From Pegoplata infirma (taxonomy: Eukaryota > Arthropoda > Insecta > Diptera > Anthomyiidae), in NCBI GenBank assembly GCA_963921195.1, contig OY992536.1:1178001-1242000 (forward strand): a stretch of DNA of 64,000 nucleotides, in the 5' to 3' direction. The position numbers and the translations under genes are program-made. Of the stretch, positions 11,134 through 23,394 are shown piece by piece (the stretch's first letter is position 1; every line of letters starts with the position of its first letter). The notes below the pieces were generated by a model. That model did no database searches and was not told where the DNA came from. It was given only the letters and a program-made list of their open reading frames with translations.

Positions 11134-12083
11134 CAGTGTTGCCAGAACTTGGTAATCAAAAACGGCTAAATCCTTTTGAAAAAACGGCTAAAAACGGCTA
11201 AAAAATGGCTAAAAAAAAGCTAAAAAAAAGCTAAAAAATATATATTTTACTTTTTAAGAAAAACTAAGGTAAATTCATATTTTGTACCGTTTTTGATGCA
11301 TATATTAAAATAAGGAGATTTTTTGTTACTGCTTTGACATATTTTAGATAAAATGAAGAGAGTTCAAACCACTTTTTTAATGATTTAAATATTTTATATT
11401 AAAATTTTTATAAAAATATATATAAAAATTTTGACTACAAAAAATGTATTTAAGTAAAAAATCTTTTTTAATTTTTTTGGCTTGAAAAAAATTTTCAACA
11501 CATGAATTCGAGGTGAAACTTTTACCCTTGGAACCGTTTTTACGGAAACCTGACCAGAAGAATTCCAAAAATATTTATGCCAAGATTCAGCAATCAGCCT
11601 TCAAGTTGAGTTTTGAACGTTAGCGTATTTTTAAAAGACAGAGAAACGGGCTTCGCTAGATCGTCTAAAATTTAGTATAATGTTTATGGTATGAATATGA
11701 CAAAAATATACGTGATTTTATTCCAGACCAGTGTTAATAAAAATTGAAATATATGAAAAAAAATTACCTACTAACAAAACAAACCAACATTTAAAATTCT
11801 TCTGATGATAACACATAACTAAAGTGTTTGAAACCGGTATGAGAATACCAAAAATGTCTTTAATTTTTAGAAATTTAATTTTCTCCTACATTTTTGAATT
11901 TAAACCTTTACAAAAAACAGTATAGGAGTCTGTGATCGATCTGTACAAACTTAAAAACCAATAAATTCTCTATTTTAGTATAAAAAACACACTAAAAATT
12001 TGTTTTTAACCGAAAACTCAAAAATGGCTAAAAAACTGCTAAAATAATTTCGAAAATGGCTAAAAAAACGGCTAAGAGCTAAA
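11134..12083. mobile_element. hAT-like terminus with AAAACGGCTA repeats, interrupted by the LINE
   Basis: CAGTGTTGCCAG at 11134 looks like a hAT-type terminus. It is followed by many copies of AAAACGGCTAAA and AAAAATGGCTAAA (11160-11240), an AT-rich middle and a second cluster of the same motif at 12010-12080, directly next to the LINE poly(A). The far terminus was not found, so the extent is uncertain. Confidence 0.45.
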
Positions 12084-15000
12084 TTTTTTTTTTTTTTTTT
12101 TTTTTTTTACGATGAACCAACACTCAGGGGATGCCCCTACTAATGCAATGCATTGTGTTGATATCAGGAAAATAGGTTATGAGGAGGAGGAAAGAGGGAG
12201 TAGTGTTTGTGTATATTTGACTTGAATTTATCTACATTGAAAGAAACTGGAAAGACCTCTGCGGGGAGATTATTCCACATACGGCTAGTTCGACTGATAA
12301 ACGAACCTTCTCTGTAATGCGCTGTGCGATCAACTGGACAATCGACAACAAATGGATGTGATCTACTAGATAACCGAGTGTTTCGAACAAAAACTCGGGC
12401 TCTAGGGATAAGTTCACTTATCTCAGCAGAACACTTTCCATGGTAATATCGATAGAACAGAGTCACACAACCCACATTCCGACGATGCTCCAATGAGTCA
12501 ATAGAGTTGGATACCCTAGTGTCATTGATAAGCATCAACGCCCTCCTTTGCACACGGTCCAAGAGCTCCAAAATAGACTTTGAAGCCCCTGCCCATATAT
12601 GGGAGTTGTATTCCATCTTCGGTCGAATGTAGGTGGTATAAATAGTAAGGAGATCGGATGAGGTGAAGTATTTCTTACACCGGTTTAAAAAACCGAGACA
12701 CTTGAATGCTTCTTTCGACACTTGAAAAACGTGCTTATTCCAACGGACATCACACTGAATTTTCATGCCCAGAACATCAAGAGTGTCTGATTCCTCAATA
12801 CCAATACCACCCATATGTACAGATGACGCTGTTGGTTCCACATTTCTGTGAGTCAACATACAACATTGGGTCTTGCGTGCATTAAACTTGACCCTATTCG
12901 CAAGACCCCACTTAGAGATTGTCAACAGGTCTTGATTAAGTGTGTCATTCATAATCTGCCTTTTGCCCTCAACCTCAATAAGGCTTGGCCTACGATCAAA
13001 AGAAAATGAATGACAAATGTTGCTGTCATCTGCAAAAGAGTAGATAGGATTTGAAGTTTGACTTAGAAGGTCGTTAAGAAAAATAAGAAAAAGGGTAGGA
13101 GAAAGAACAGAACCTTGCGGTACCCCCGATTGGAGCTGGAACTCATCGGATGAGAACCCATCCATAACAACACGTATAGAACGATCCCTGAGGAAACTCG
13201 AGACAAATCGAGAGAAGTCATTACCGACACCAAAGGCATTAAGCTTAGATATGAGCGCACCGTGCCACACACAATCAAACGCCTTGGAAATATCCAGAGC
13301 AACTACCTTACTCTCACCAAAATGGTGGATCGATCGACTCCAACGTTCCGAAAGGAACGCCAACAGATCCCCGGTAGAACGAGTTCTCCGAAAACCATAC
13401 TGTCGATCGTTTAAAAGTGAGTTAGCCTCCAGATACCTAACAAGATGGCAATTTACCATGCTCTCCATCACCTTCGAGAGCGCTGAGCATATTGCTATTG
13501 GGCGGTAGTTATCAGGGTTATTAGCAGCACCCTTTTTAGGGATTGGCTGCACATTGGCAACCTTCCAACAAGACGGAAAAACTCCCGCACGGTAAGACGA
13601 AATGAAAAGATTAGCCAGTGGACGCGCCAACGTCGAAGAGCACTGTTTAAGTACCAGTGCTGGTATACCATCCGGCCCCGGTGACTTATTTACGTTAAGA
13701 TCCGCAAGAACCCTTTTAACTGCACGAGCTCGAAAAAATATCTTGGGCATAGTATAGGATACCCTCTCGATTTCGGGCAGTGATTGATTGCTTTCCGGCA
13801 AGAAAGAATTTCTTGCAAAAAGGCCAGCCAACAGGTTAGCTTTGTCAACCGGTTCAGTGAACACTTGGTCATCTTTTAAAAGAGTCGGAATAGAAGAACT
13901 AGCATTTTCTCTGACTCTTTTAACGAAAGACCAAAAGCTCTTACTGCCCCTAGGAGCGGAAAGAACTTTAGCACGAAGTCGCTGTTCGTATAGAAGCTTT
14001 TCGCGACTAAGTACTCTTGCACACTCGGATCTCGCCCTTTTGCGTAGCAGATCATTATTAGCGTTTTTGTCGTCACGCCAATTTCTGAACGCTTCCTCCC
14101 TGGATCTGACTGCGTTCCTGCAAGTCTGGTTAAACCAACATTTATCCTTCGGTTTAGCCGAAATCAGCTTTGATGGAATGAATGACTTCATTCCAAGCAT
14201 TATAATATTTTCCACCATTTTCGCCGCGGCATCGACGTTACCGTCGAGAAAACAAAGTTTCCAATTGAAATGCCGGAAAAAGTCATTGAGCTCAGCCCAA
14301 CGAGCCTTCTCATATAGAAACACAGAACGCTTCGTAGCTGGTGTTGAAACGTTACGAAGTTCGGAGTACGAGAAGGACGCGGAAATGGTGCAGTGATCCG
14401 AATTACCAAGAGGTGCAAATGTCCTTACTTCATATTTGTCAGGATGTGAGGTAAGAAAAAGGTCGAGAGTGTTCCGGTGTTCATTTCCAACGCCCGTTAA
14501 GCGCGTTGGTTCGTTCACCAGTTGCGACAGGTGGTTATGCGCGGCGAACAACTCAACGTACTCGCCACCGGGAGTCGAATGGTTTGAATGGAGGATCCAG
14601 GAGGAGTTGTGAACATTAAAATCGCCAGCAACGGCAATTTCACTGCTCGGACAACTCTCCAGGATCCTCGAAATGGAATCGGAGAGGGTGTCTAGACCAT
14701 CCAAGGAAGACACCCTTCCAGCGTTGGGACTCCTGTAAAGAAACCCGAAATGCAATGTGTGTGCCCTGATTCCGAATTTAACCCATAATGAGTTAAATTC
14801 GGGATCATTCATGCCCAATTGAGGTAGGCACTGATGCACAACATCATTGCGGACGTACACCGCAAGGCCCCTGTGAAAAATAAAAAGGGATAGCAAGTGA
14901 TACCCAGGTACGTGGAAATCCTGTGGATCAGTATCTTCACGCACCTGAGTCTCACACAAGGCGAAAACATTCGGCCGATGGAAGCGAATGTGAGCATACA

Positions 15001-15220
15001 CAGAAAAAAAGTTTGCTCTCAGTCCGCGTATATTGCAGAAGTCGATTCGAAATCTGCCAGTCATTTAAACGTTAGAAATAAATAAAATCAAGTCAAAATA
15101 CACCTAACGTCAGTACAAATAACCAAAAGGTAGGTTTGATGCTGAAATTGGCTGCTATATGATCAGTGTTATACCTTTATCATATAGCAACCCAGCTAAC
15201 AAACGCACAAAATGGCTCTT
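12084..15220 (-). mobile_element. Non-LTR retrotransposon (Jockey/CR1-like), young copy
   Basis: The 3' end is clear: after the ORF stop come about 55 bp of 3' UTR and a 25-nt poly(A) tail, written as T25 at 12084-12108 on the plus strand. The 5' limit is not visible; I place it somewhere in 15065-15220, because composition returns to AT-rich filler near there. No target duplication of the sequence left of 12084 (GGCTAAGAGCTAAA) was found on the right. The element is markedly more GC-rich than its surroundings and entered a stretch full of AAAACGGCTA-type repeats. Confidence 0.85.
12164..15064 (-). CDS. LINE ORF2: AP-like endonuclease and reverse transcriptase
   Basis: A 966-codon uninterrupted ORF encodes the enzyme of a non-LTR retrotransposon. 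Residues 1 to about 232 form an apurinic-type endonuclease: FCNIRGL (N11), CETQ (E38), GDFNVH (D148, N150), LDLFLTS (D201) and NSDHC (D223, H224). The reverse transcriptase covers about residues 451-720: NKSPGPDGIP, NPDNYRPI, LDISKAFDCVWH (D591), SGVPQGSVLSP (646-656) and the catalytic FADD (677-680). After it comes a C-terminal domain with RPKMEYNSHIWAG and a Cys/His-poor tail. The layout and motifs suit the Jockey/CR1 group; I cannot fix the clade. No ORF1 (gag-like) reading frame is seen upstream (beyond 15064), so the copy is probably 5' truncated near the start of ORF2, or its 5' part has decayed. The complete frame shows recent insertion. Function is inferred from motifs only. Confidence 0.93.
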   Translation of the reverse strand: MTGRFRIDFCNIRGLRANFFSVYAHIRFHRPNVFALCETQVREDTDPQDFHVPGYHLLSLFIFHRGLAVYVRNDVVHQCLPQLGMNDPEFNSLWVKFGIRAHTLHFGFLYRSPNAGRVSSLDGLDTLSDSISRILESCPSSEIAVAGDFNVHNSSWILHSNHSTPGGEYVELFAAHNHLSQLVNEPTRLTGVGNEHRNTLDLFLTSHPDKYEVRTFAPLGNSDHCTISASFSYSELRNVSTPATKRSVFLYEKARWAELNDFFRHFNWKLCFLDGNVDAAAKMVENIIMLGMKSFIPSKLISAKPKDKCWFNQTCRNAVRSREEAFRNWRDDKNANNDLLRKRARSECARVLSREKLLYEQRLRAKVLSAPRGSKSFWSFVKRVRENASSSIPTLLKDDQVFTEPVDKANLLAGLFARNSFLPESNQSLPEIERVSYTMPKIFFRARAVKRVLADLNVNKSPGPDGIPALVLKQCSSTLARPLANLFISSYRAGVFPSCWKVANVQPIPKKGAANNPDNYRPIAICSALSKVMESMVNCHLVRYLEANSLLNDRQYGFRRTRSTGDLLAFLSERWSRSIHHFGESKVVALDISKAFDCVWHGALISKLNAFGVGNDFSRFVSSFLRDRSIRVVMDGFSSDEFQLQSGVPQGSVLSPTLFLIFLNDLLSQTSNPIYSFADDSNICHSFSFDRRPSLIEVEGKRQIMNDTLNQDLLTISKWGLANRVKFNARKTQCCMLTHRNVEPTASSVHMGGIGIEESDTLDVLGMKIQCDVRWNKHVFQVSKEAFKCLGFLNRCKKYFTSSDLLTIYTTYIRPKMEYNSHIWAGASKSILELLDRVQRRALMLINDTRVSNSIDSLEHRRNVGCVTLFYRYYHGKCSAEISELIPRARVFVRNTRLSSRSHPFVVDCPVDRTAHYREGSFISRTSRMWNNLPAEVFPVSFNVDKFKSNIHKHYSLFPPPHNLFS

Positions 15221-15829
15221 GCACAACGCGAGAAAACAAAGAAAAAGGGGATGGGATTATTTTCGACAACAATGATGCGGACAGGGATGCATAAAAGCCC
15301 TTTGCTTGGACATTGAAAAAATTAATGAGGGTGTTTTGGAGTTTTGATGATAATTTTTGGGAATCCCAGGATCCTGGATAACAGTTGGCTCTATATTGAA
15401 GTTGCAGCCGTTATATGCAGGTGTTTTTGTTGTTTTATATTTGTTTTTATTTTTCTCTTTTTATAATTAAGAGCACGAGTATTTTAATGCATGTTGAGTG
15501 AGTGTGTATATTTAATGCAGGCTTAAGAGTTTTTCTATTTTGTTTTGTGCTTAATATTTGTTTATTAGAAATTGAATGTTTTTTTTTTTTTTTTATTTGA
15601 ATTATTGTATGTGTTTTTATGTTGTTTTTATTTAATTTATTATAATATGATTTCGTTGCACTGATTTGCATTGAAAATAATTGCACTATTTTTTTATTGT
15701 TTAATTTTAATGTTTGAACAGTAAACGGAGCGACATTTATTATTATTTAATTTTTATTATTTTTTTTTTTTTAAGTATATTTTTTTGCTATGGTAAATTG
15801 ACGAAACTAAGGACGGCATTTTAATTTTT

Positions 15830-16290
15830 TTAAACATTAAGGCCACAAATAACAGTATTTTTTACGGAAATTAGGGATTTGGAAGGCTTGCTGTCCACAA
15901 CATAAATTTGAAAAGTTTTATTTTCCTTTAAAAATCAGAAACTAATTTACAAAAAAAAGTAGTAGGATGAGATTAGATTTTTCGTATGTGTTCCCATTCC
16001 AGTGAGATTAAAATAAATGATAAAGATATAGAAATGGTAACAGTTCACAGAGTTCAAATAGGTTTTTGGAAAATATCGAATGTGTCTTTCGAAAAAATTG
16101 TATTTTATTTTGTAAATTAGAACGTTATGGCCACCAATAAGTAATAGTATTTTTTAATGGAAAATAGTGTTTTGGAAGGCTTGCTGGCCACAACATAAAT
16201 TAGAAAATAATTTTCTTAAAAACCAGAAACTAATTTACAAAAATAGTAGTAGGATGGGATGAGATTATTCTCATTTATTCCCATTTAGCA
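15830..16290 (+). repeat. Two direct copies, about 294 bp apart
   Basis: GGAAGGCTTGCTGKCCACAA, ATTAGGGAT/ATAGTG..., CAGAAACTAATTTACAAAAA and GTAGTAGGATGRGATGAGAT occur twice in the same order. Confidence 0.65.
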
Positions 16291-16451
16291 GCCGAATATA
16301 GCTTTCTTACTTATTTTGTTTTTAATTAGTTGAAAAAAAAAAAATCGGTGACATCCTTTACAACAACACACAATCGATTTGTTTGAGTTCGTTGCTTAAA
16401 TAAATGTTCTTATATGTGTATGTGTTTGCATACATGCATGTATGTGTGTTC

Positions 16452-16900
16452 ATTAGGGCTACAACTTTTCCAAATTTTTTGCAAAATATCTGAATTGGCA
16501 TAGCGTAGTAGAATGTATTATGAAGAAACATGTTTTAAATTTCCGTGGCTATCAAAAAATTTATCCACAAAAAGCGCTAAAGTTTAAAATTAATTTTTTT
16601 GTAAAATTTTACCAAAAATCACACAATGTTGCTATTTTCAGTATACTTCCGCTAAAGTTGAACCGAAACTAAAATTTTGGTTGGAAGGTACCTTCCCTGC
16701 TATCCCGCTTTCTAAGCAAATAAAATTGTTCATAATTAAATTTTCATAAAAATGTATTTAGTAAAAAGGAATTCTGTGGGAATTTTGAACATTCTTTTGG
16801 TGGGTGAAGTTTTTTTTTGGAAAAATGATTTGAAATAAATGTTTTTGTTAATAATGGCTATCAAATGGTACTATGACAACAATTTGTTTATAGCCCTAAT
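16452..16900. mobile_element. MITE with TTAGGGCTA ends
   Basis: ATTAGGGCTACAAC at the left and TTTATAGCCCTAAT at the right are inverted. The target duplication is unclear. No ORF. Confidence 0.5.
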
Positions 16901-17159
16901 GTACATAAAGTTTTTGTTTGATTTAATTTTTATTTTGTATTTTGAATAAAATGTAAAAATATTTTTATTTGAGTTTTGCTTGTTTATTGAATGTCAACCA
17001 AATTTATCATCGCTTTATGTTGATTTTATTATGCGATTATTATTTATGTACATTTATTTTTGTTTTGTACAAATATTCTATTGTGGATGGGTGCCAATTT
17101 TCATTTCTTATTGATTTCTATTTACATATTTTTGAGAAACAAAAAAAAAAAAAAAAACA

Positions 17160-18970
17160 ACATACACTAGAGTGACATTTTTTCTCATCTTTTTATTTTT
17201 ATCCAGGGTCCATGCAAATTTTTATTCTAATAGGCCTAAAACTTATGTGGTAAAAATTTAAGGTCAATCGAATTAAACTAACTAACTCATTGAAATTTGT
17301 GTCCCATATGGATTTAGGTTCGCTGAATTCATGAGTGCTCTTAAAGTTTTGAAATTTATAATGGTTTACGAGATATCAGGATCCAAACTTTATTATTTTC
17401 GGATTTTTTTCAATTTTTATTTAATTTTTTATAGAAAATGTGTAATTTTTTTTATTTTTTTATGTTTATATAATAATAGGATTTTTTTTTAAAAACATTG
17501 CATGCTTGGTTTGCAAACAAAAATTGCGTGGATAGCAAAATTCACAAAACGCGAATTTTGGTCAAATGATCTGATTTGGCCAAAATTAGGTTTAAAAAAC
17601 GAAAAAACGAATTTTGAAATTTTTTTTTTTTACTTAAATTCGTCATTTTTTATTTTTGGAAATTTGTTAGCAAATTTCAAATTACGATATCTCTTTAAAT
17701 TCAGCCCTTCCGAAAGTTTTGATACCCTCAACAATGTAAAATACATTATTGCACAAAACTTTTGAACTATTTGAAAAAAAAAATTGGTAAAAGAAATTAA
17801 TTTTGAAAGCAAAACCAAACTTCTTGGGCCACCTAGAAGTAAATAAATTAAGTTTCAGTTATATATGTGTAATATTTTGTCCGTGATCGCCATTCCAACA
17901 GTCAGACAACTAAAAGGGTCACCCTACCTACATATCTGTAGCAAAAAGGAAGAAGTGCATAAGTCGAGTTATGTTAATATTGTTCATGTATTTATATTCG
18001 ACTACTCTTTACTTTTTAACCCCTATCATGATTTTAGAAATAATCTACAGCATAGTTTTTATTGAAAATGTCAATTAACAGTGATCTTGTATTAAAATAT
18101 ATCTTTTAAAAGTGCTCTCGAAAAATTATTAAAAAAAAACTTGCGCAGTTTCTCCTTTTTGCCACAGATATATTAAAACACTCGCCTCGAAAATACACGA
18201 TGTTATTTTTGTGTGTGTAATTTAACATTCACTTGTAAAATCTTACAACCATAAAATGTTGTTAAGGCAAGAAATAATGTTATGTAAAAGATAATAATAC
18301 TTAATTAATCTCGGCTTATTTGTGTATGTAATATAAAATAGTACAATATTTCAGTGTGTATTTATAAGCTCACTCACTCACAAACAAAAATATCAAAATA
18401 CATACATATATGTATGTAGTTTTATTGGAGGTTGAAATATTTGTTTTAATTCCCTAAAGTGCTTGTTTGGTTGCTTGCTTGCTTGCCTTTGTCTTTTGTA
18501 TATCTATGTATTTCTCTTGTGACTTTTAATTAAATGCTTGCTGTTGACAACTTTATTATCTAGCAGATCTTTTAATTCTATTATCAATGAAACATATTTA
18601 GACCATATGTCGTCGCCAAAAGTTCAAAACGAAACAAACATAATAAAAATACTATAAAAATAAAAAATAAAAAAATAATGACAGATACACAGTTAGATGT
18701 TAGATGATATCCAAGTTTTAACAACCAGCACAAATTTAATGTTAGTGTACTCACTCATTTCGACATAGTGAATCTGCAAAATGTTTGATTTAAATCTTGA
18801 AAAAAAAATGAAAAAATTCAATCACATAAACTTTAGCTACTCAAGAAAAGAAAACTTAATATCATTAATCCAGATTACTTAGTTGCATTAATTTCCGCTC
18901 ATTTGTTGATAATAATAATTTTAAATTACATACACTTTACTTGTGTACATACACAGAGGTTTTTATATAA
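17160..18970. other. AT-rich stretch without recognisable gene
   Basis: It includes GGTCCATGCAAATTTTTATT and TTGGGCCACCTAGAAG segments that look like decayed repeat DNA. The ORF at 17502-17765 (87 codons) shows no domain. Confidence 0.5.
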
Positions 18971-19239
18971 TATATGAGGTATTCCACATCAAATGTTCAG
19001 CAAAAAAATGTTATGTTGTGTCAATATGTAATCAATTGTAGAGTACACGCAGAAATGAGAAATGATTGTGACAACCATAATTTAAGAGCGTCATATTATA
19101 TTTGAAAATTTTATCATAACTTGTTAATCATAATCATGTTATGATCCTTAACAAAAATCTTATGATTGCTATAATCATATAATGATACAATTTTCAATCT
19201 TAATATATCATATCTCTTCTCTAAGTTATTTGCCCTTAG

Positions 19240-19881
19240 AACACTTGTAACACAGTGATACAAAATCGAACTTTCGGAATCGGAATGGGTTGAAACCAAA
19301 AGCAAATGAAAGCTGACGTTTTCCATAAAAAAACCCTCACTGCCTTTTTTTTAGGTCAGAGCTAGATTTTATTTTACACGCATTTAAAGTTGGTGATTTT
19401 AAAGCATTTAAAGTTTTTGTGTACTTAACATGTCCTACTTTAAAGGCCCCTGGTGGTGCCCTTATTGAACATGTAGGGTCCAGTTTCCAAACTTAAGCTC
19501 AAAATTACTTCAGCTATGACTGGTATGAATTTTGCTGCAATCGGTCCAGTACCTATTTACTGAATAGCCAAATTATTAAAATGAACCACTGTACCCCGTT
19601 GCGTATGATTGTTATTTAAAGGCAATTATTAATATAAATCACTGGACACCGTTGCGTATGATTGTTATTTAAAGGCAATTACAATATTATCATTCGCCAC
19701 TAATACAGTTTTCAAGCATTTATTATTATAATTACAATAAAAGTGCACTAACTTCAAATGCGTGTAAAAAAAATCTAGCTCTGAACTAGAAAAAAGCCTT
19801 GAGGGGTTTGTTATGGAATATGTCAACTTTCATTTGCTTTTGGTTTCATCCCATTCCGATTTTGGGTGTTGCACTGTGTAA
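19240..19881. repeat. Inverted-repeat element with an internal 45-bp direct repeat
   Basis: The left arm (about 19240-19410) and right arm (about 19745-19881) share, inverted, GGAATGGGWTGAAACCAAAA, CAAATGAAAG, AGAGCTAGATTTT and TTTACACGCATTT. In the loop the unit CCGTTGCGTATGATTGTTAT (plus flanks, about 45 bp) occurs twice, at about 19598 and 19650. An upstream half with ATGATTATAATCAT-like words lies at 19050-19200. Confidence 0.65.
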
Positions 19882-21133
19882 TTAACAAAAAATCGCGTTT
19901 ATGTTTTGTCAAAGGCTAAAGGCAAAATCGCCCAAATTTGGGTAATGTTTCATATGCAAAGTTACCGAACATTTTTGGGGCAAGTTTTCATAGTTTTTGG
20001 AAAATTCGATATTAAAAATTGGGTGAGTTTTGTAATGAAATAATATATGAATGTGGGTGTGAAATAAGGTGCTATAATCCCAAGCCCAAATAAATAAAAC
20101 ATAAAAATAAATAAAACATAAAACAGAGTTTCAACAAAAGCGCCGCAGGGGAAAATTTTACCCACAAATGTTAACAAAAAATCCCGTGATTTTTATAATT
20201 TTTCGGCTGCGGTACTTTCATCGAAGTTTAATACGGTTTTACCTATTTCGTTAAAATTTAAGTTACTCACTTAATATTTTTTTCTTCAATTACAAAAAAA
20301 AAAAAATTAATGACCAGGTTACAAATAGTCTTGCGTTACAAGTTTTTATTTTCAAAATTTTTCTGTGTAGCCGGCCTTTGGCCGGGCTTAGGGATTACAA
20401 ACTCCATGCCTTAAACACGCCCTCTTCGCAAAAAAAAAAGCTTTTCTGGGAGTGTGTTTTGGAAAAAACGTGGTTTGAGAAAAATCTTTTTTTAATTCAT
20501 TTTGGGTAATTTTTATTTCGTTTTGAGCTTTTTTTCGCTAATTTTGTGCGAAGTTTCGTATTTTTCTTTTTTGTCAATTTGCATATTTTATGGGTAATTT
20601 TGCAATTAAGTGATTTTTCATAAAATTTTTGGGCGATTTTTCTTGGGACGGTTCTGCCTACAGCCTTTGTCTTGTAGGCATGATCAAATATTGAATATTT
20701 CAGCATTTTTTTGCCTGATTTTCTTTATTTTATTATTTATGCAAATTTAATGAAACACAGTGATGTCTTTAAAATAAAAGTTTTTTTATAATTTTTTTAT
20801 GGGTTATGGATTAAAAAAATAAAAAGTGGAAAATTTTCTGAAGAAGTACTGAATTTTTTTAAATTTAAACTTAAACTTTATTTATCAAAAAATATACCTC
20901 AATTTTATTTTTGCATTTTTATAAAAAATTGATGTATTTCTATCTGTTCTGAAATTCTCAGAAATGTTTTTTTGCTTTGTTTCTAAAAAAAAAAAATAAT
21001 ATTACACTATGAAAATTTCTTACAATAATGGGTTATAAAACGTAAGCGTATGAGTAATAAAAACTGTATTTTAAAATTTAAATAAAAAACTTTTTCTAGT
21101 ACTCATACGCATACGTTTTATACCCCATTATTA

Positions 21134-21511
21134 GCCCTGTTTTTTGCAGACTGTATTAAGATTAGGATTAACTCTATTTAGTTAAAAAATGGGTCAGATC
21201 AAGTCCAGAAATTTTTTTATATTTTTTTCTGAATTTACATCCAATTATATAATATAAACAGGAAAAACAATTAAGCGTTGTCCAAAATGAAAAATGGTAT
21301 AACTAAATTTGGGTTAATCGAAGGATTTAACTAAATTTATTTTTCATTCTTTGCATTGTGGACAAAGCTTTATTTGTTTTTCTGTTTATATTTACTAATT
21401 GTATGTAATTTCAGAAAAAAATTATAAAAAAAATGTTGGACTTGATTTGACCCATTTTTTAACTAAATAAAGTAAATCCAAATCTTAATCCGGTGTGCAA
21501 AAAACAGGGCT
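21134..21511. mobile_element. MITE with about 75-bp TIRs inside the fold-back
   Basis: AGCCCTGTTTTTTGCA at the left and TGCAAAAAACAGGGCT at the right are the ends of inverted repeats of about 75 bp (with AAAAATGGGTCAGATCAAGTCC-like inner parts). ATT flanks both sides, and the split host motif (CCATTATT | ATTGTA) matches the uninterrupted CTATTATTGTA in the other fold-back copy, so the target duplication is 3 bp. Confidence 0.75.
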
Positions 21512-22074
21512 ATTGTATAAAATAATCATAGTGCAATCTTTAAATAAAAAATTCTCGAAAACGAGTCAAAAAAAATATCTCTGAAAATTCAGAACAGCTA
21601 AAAATGCGACTCAATTTTTTGTTTTTTAAAAACAAAAAAATAATAAAATTGTGGCATGTTTTTTGATAAATAAAGTTTAAGTTTTAATTTCAAAAATTCA
21701 AAACTTTGTCTGAAGTTTTCCAACTTTTAATTATTTCAATCGATGGATACAAAAATCTATAAAAAAAACTTTTACTTTGAAGACATCAGTGTGTTTCATT
21801 AAATTTGCCCACATTTTGACAAAACCTAAACCTTATTTTTGTTATTTACAAGTGTTTAAAGGGTGAATACTTTGCCATAGATATCTCATTGAAACCAATA
21901 TTTTTGTTCTGTAGGGGAACATTTGGTGTGGAATGACTCATATATATTACTACTAGAGACGGAAATCAGTTACTATGATGTTATTCTTTGTCTTTAACAA
22001 ATCCCCATAAAATCGTTTCACTCATGCAATGACACGTAGGACGTGGGCTTCATTTATGTTGTTTACTGTTCCGC

Positions 22075-22120
22075 CACACACACACTCTCTCTCACGGACA
22101 CTCACACAAGCACACACACG
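22075..22120 (+). repeat. CA/CT-rich simple repeat
   Basis: CCACACACACACTCTCTCTC followed by further CACACA runs. Confidence 0.7.
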
Positions 22121-23394
22121 CCATTCAATGTGGAAAAGCCTTTTGTCGTTATAATTATAGTGCGGTATAATATTGTCTGTTGGCTCGTCTTCACTATTCA
22201 TTTATTTTCGTTCCTTGTAACTTTTTTGGAATGAATTTTAATTTCTGAGATCATCATAAAAATTAATTGCTGGAATTAAGCAGCGTACAAACGTTTCTCT
22301 CTCTTTGGTTCTATTTGAATTTTTACTTTTTCATTTTATTTTATTTTTTTTTTTCATTTTTCATTTTTCCAGGCTTATAATAAGAGACTTATACTTAAAT
22401 TGTCTGTACTCTACAATCACTTTTTTGTTAAAGAAAATTAAAAAGTGGCAAACAGCCAGAAAAGTTTGTATAAATGTTAGTGTCTATACCTACTTACATT
22501 TGTATGTAGTAGTAAAACTAAGAATGTAGTCGTTGCACTTTATGTGTATGTTTGTGTGTATCTGTGTGTGTAAATTAAAGACATTTATGTATTGTCTACT
22601 TTTTACAATTTTCGGAAAAAGCTTTTTACTGTAACGATAACGACAGTAATGTTAATATGGTTTTATATCATTTGGTTGTAAGTTCTTATATCTGCTACAT
22701 TGTCTTCAATATTTATTTAAAAGCAAATAAAATGTTTTTACAATACAACAAAAATATACGTACAGTATGGTGCTATAAAATAGCATAATAGTTTTTAATT
22801 TTAGCTTTGTGGGAACCAGCTAATTGTTTTTTTTTTTTAAATTATTAGTTAAACATACCTGAAATCGGTTCTCTGTTCTAAAACATGTTCTTAAAATATC
22901 GCCAGAATATGTTCAAGAATTGGTTCCCTAGTTATACAAGTAAAGCTTGTTATATGTTTTATTATATCATGTTATAATTTGGCTTAAATACACTTATACT
23001 ATGTTCAGATTGGCCTCGAAACCCCGTTAAAACCCCGTATTTTCAATTTAAAAACTTATCTGTTCACACACAACAATTTTGACATTTATGTAGGTTTCAG
23101 AAACCATCACATAAAAAATAGTTTTGTTATTTAATTATGCTGGAATTTTTTTTTACACTGTTTAATTTTATTTTTATTTCAAATAAATAATATTTCGAAG
23201 AAATTTTTTTAATAAATTGATTTGTTTATATTTTATACTAGCTAACTCGCCCGTTACTTCGTTACCGGTTAGCTGTAAAAAAACAACTTTATTACTTCAA
23301 ATTCTTATTAATTTTTAATTAAACATAAAAATTGCTAGTTTCGACCTTTAAAATATTATATTTTGAGTAGATTCAAGTAGCAAAAAATTTTATT

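Larger units (their letters stand above)
18973..21952. mobile_element. Second copy of the large fold-back family, with insertions
   Basis: The outer ends GAGGTATTCCACATCAAATG (18973) and GGTGTGGAATGACTCATAT (to about 21952) match the copy at 36713-39905. Arm segments 20680-21130 and 21512-21940 are inverted complements. The left arm is interrupted by a separate inverted-repeat element (about 19240-19881) and further sequence to about 20675; the centre is interrupted by the element at 21134-21511. Confidence 0.7.

Noticed and set aside
13788..14396. 202-codon ORF on the plus strand
   Set aside because: It is the antisense shadow of the LINE ORF2, which has all catalytic motifs on the minus strand.
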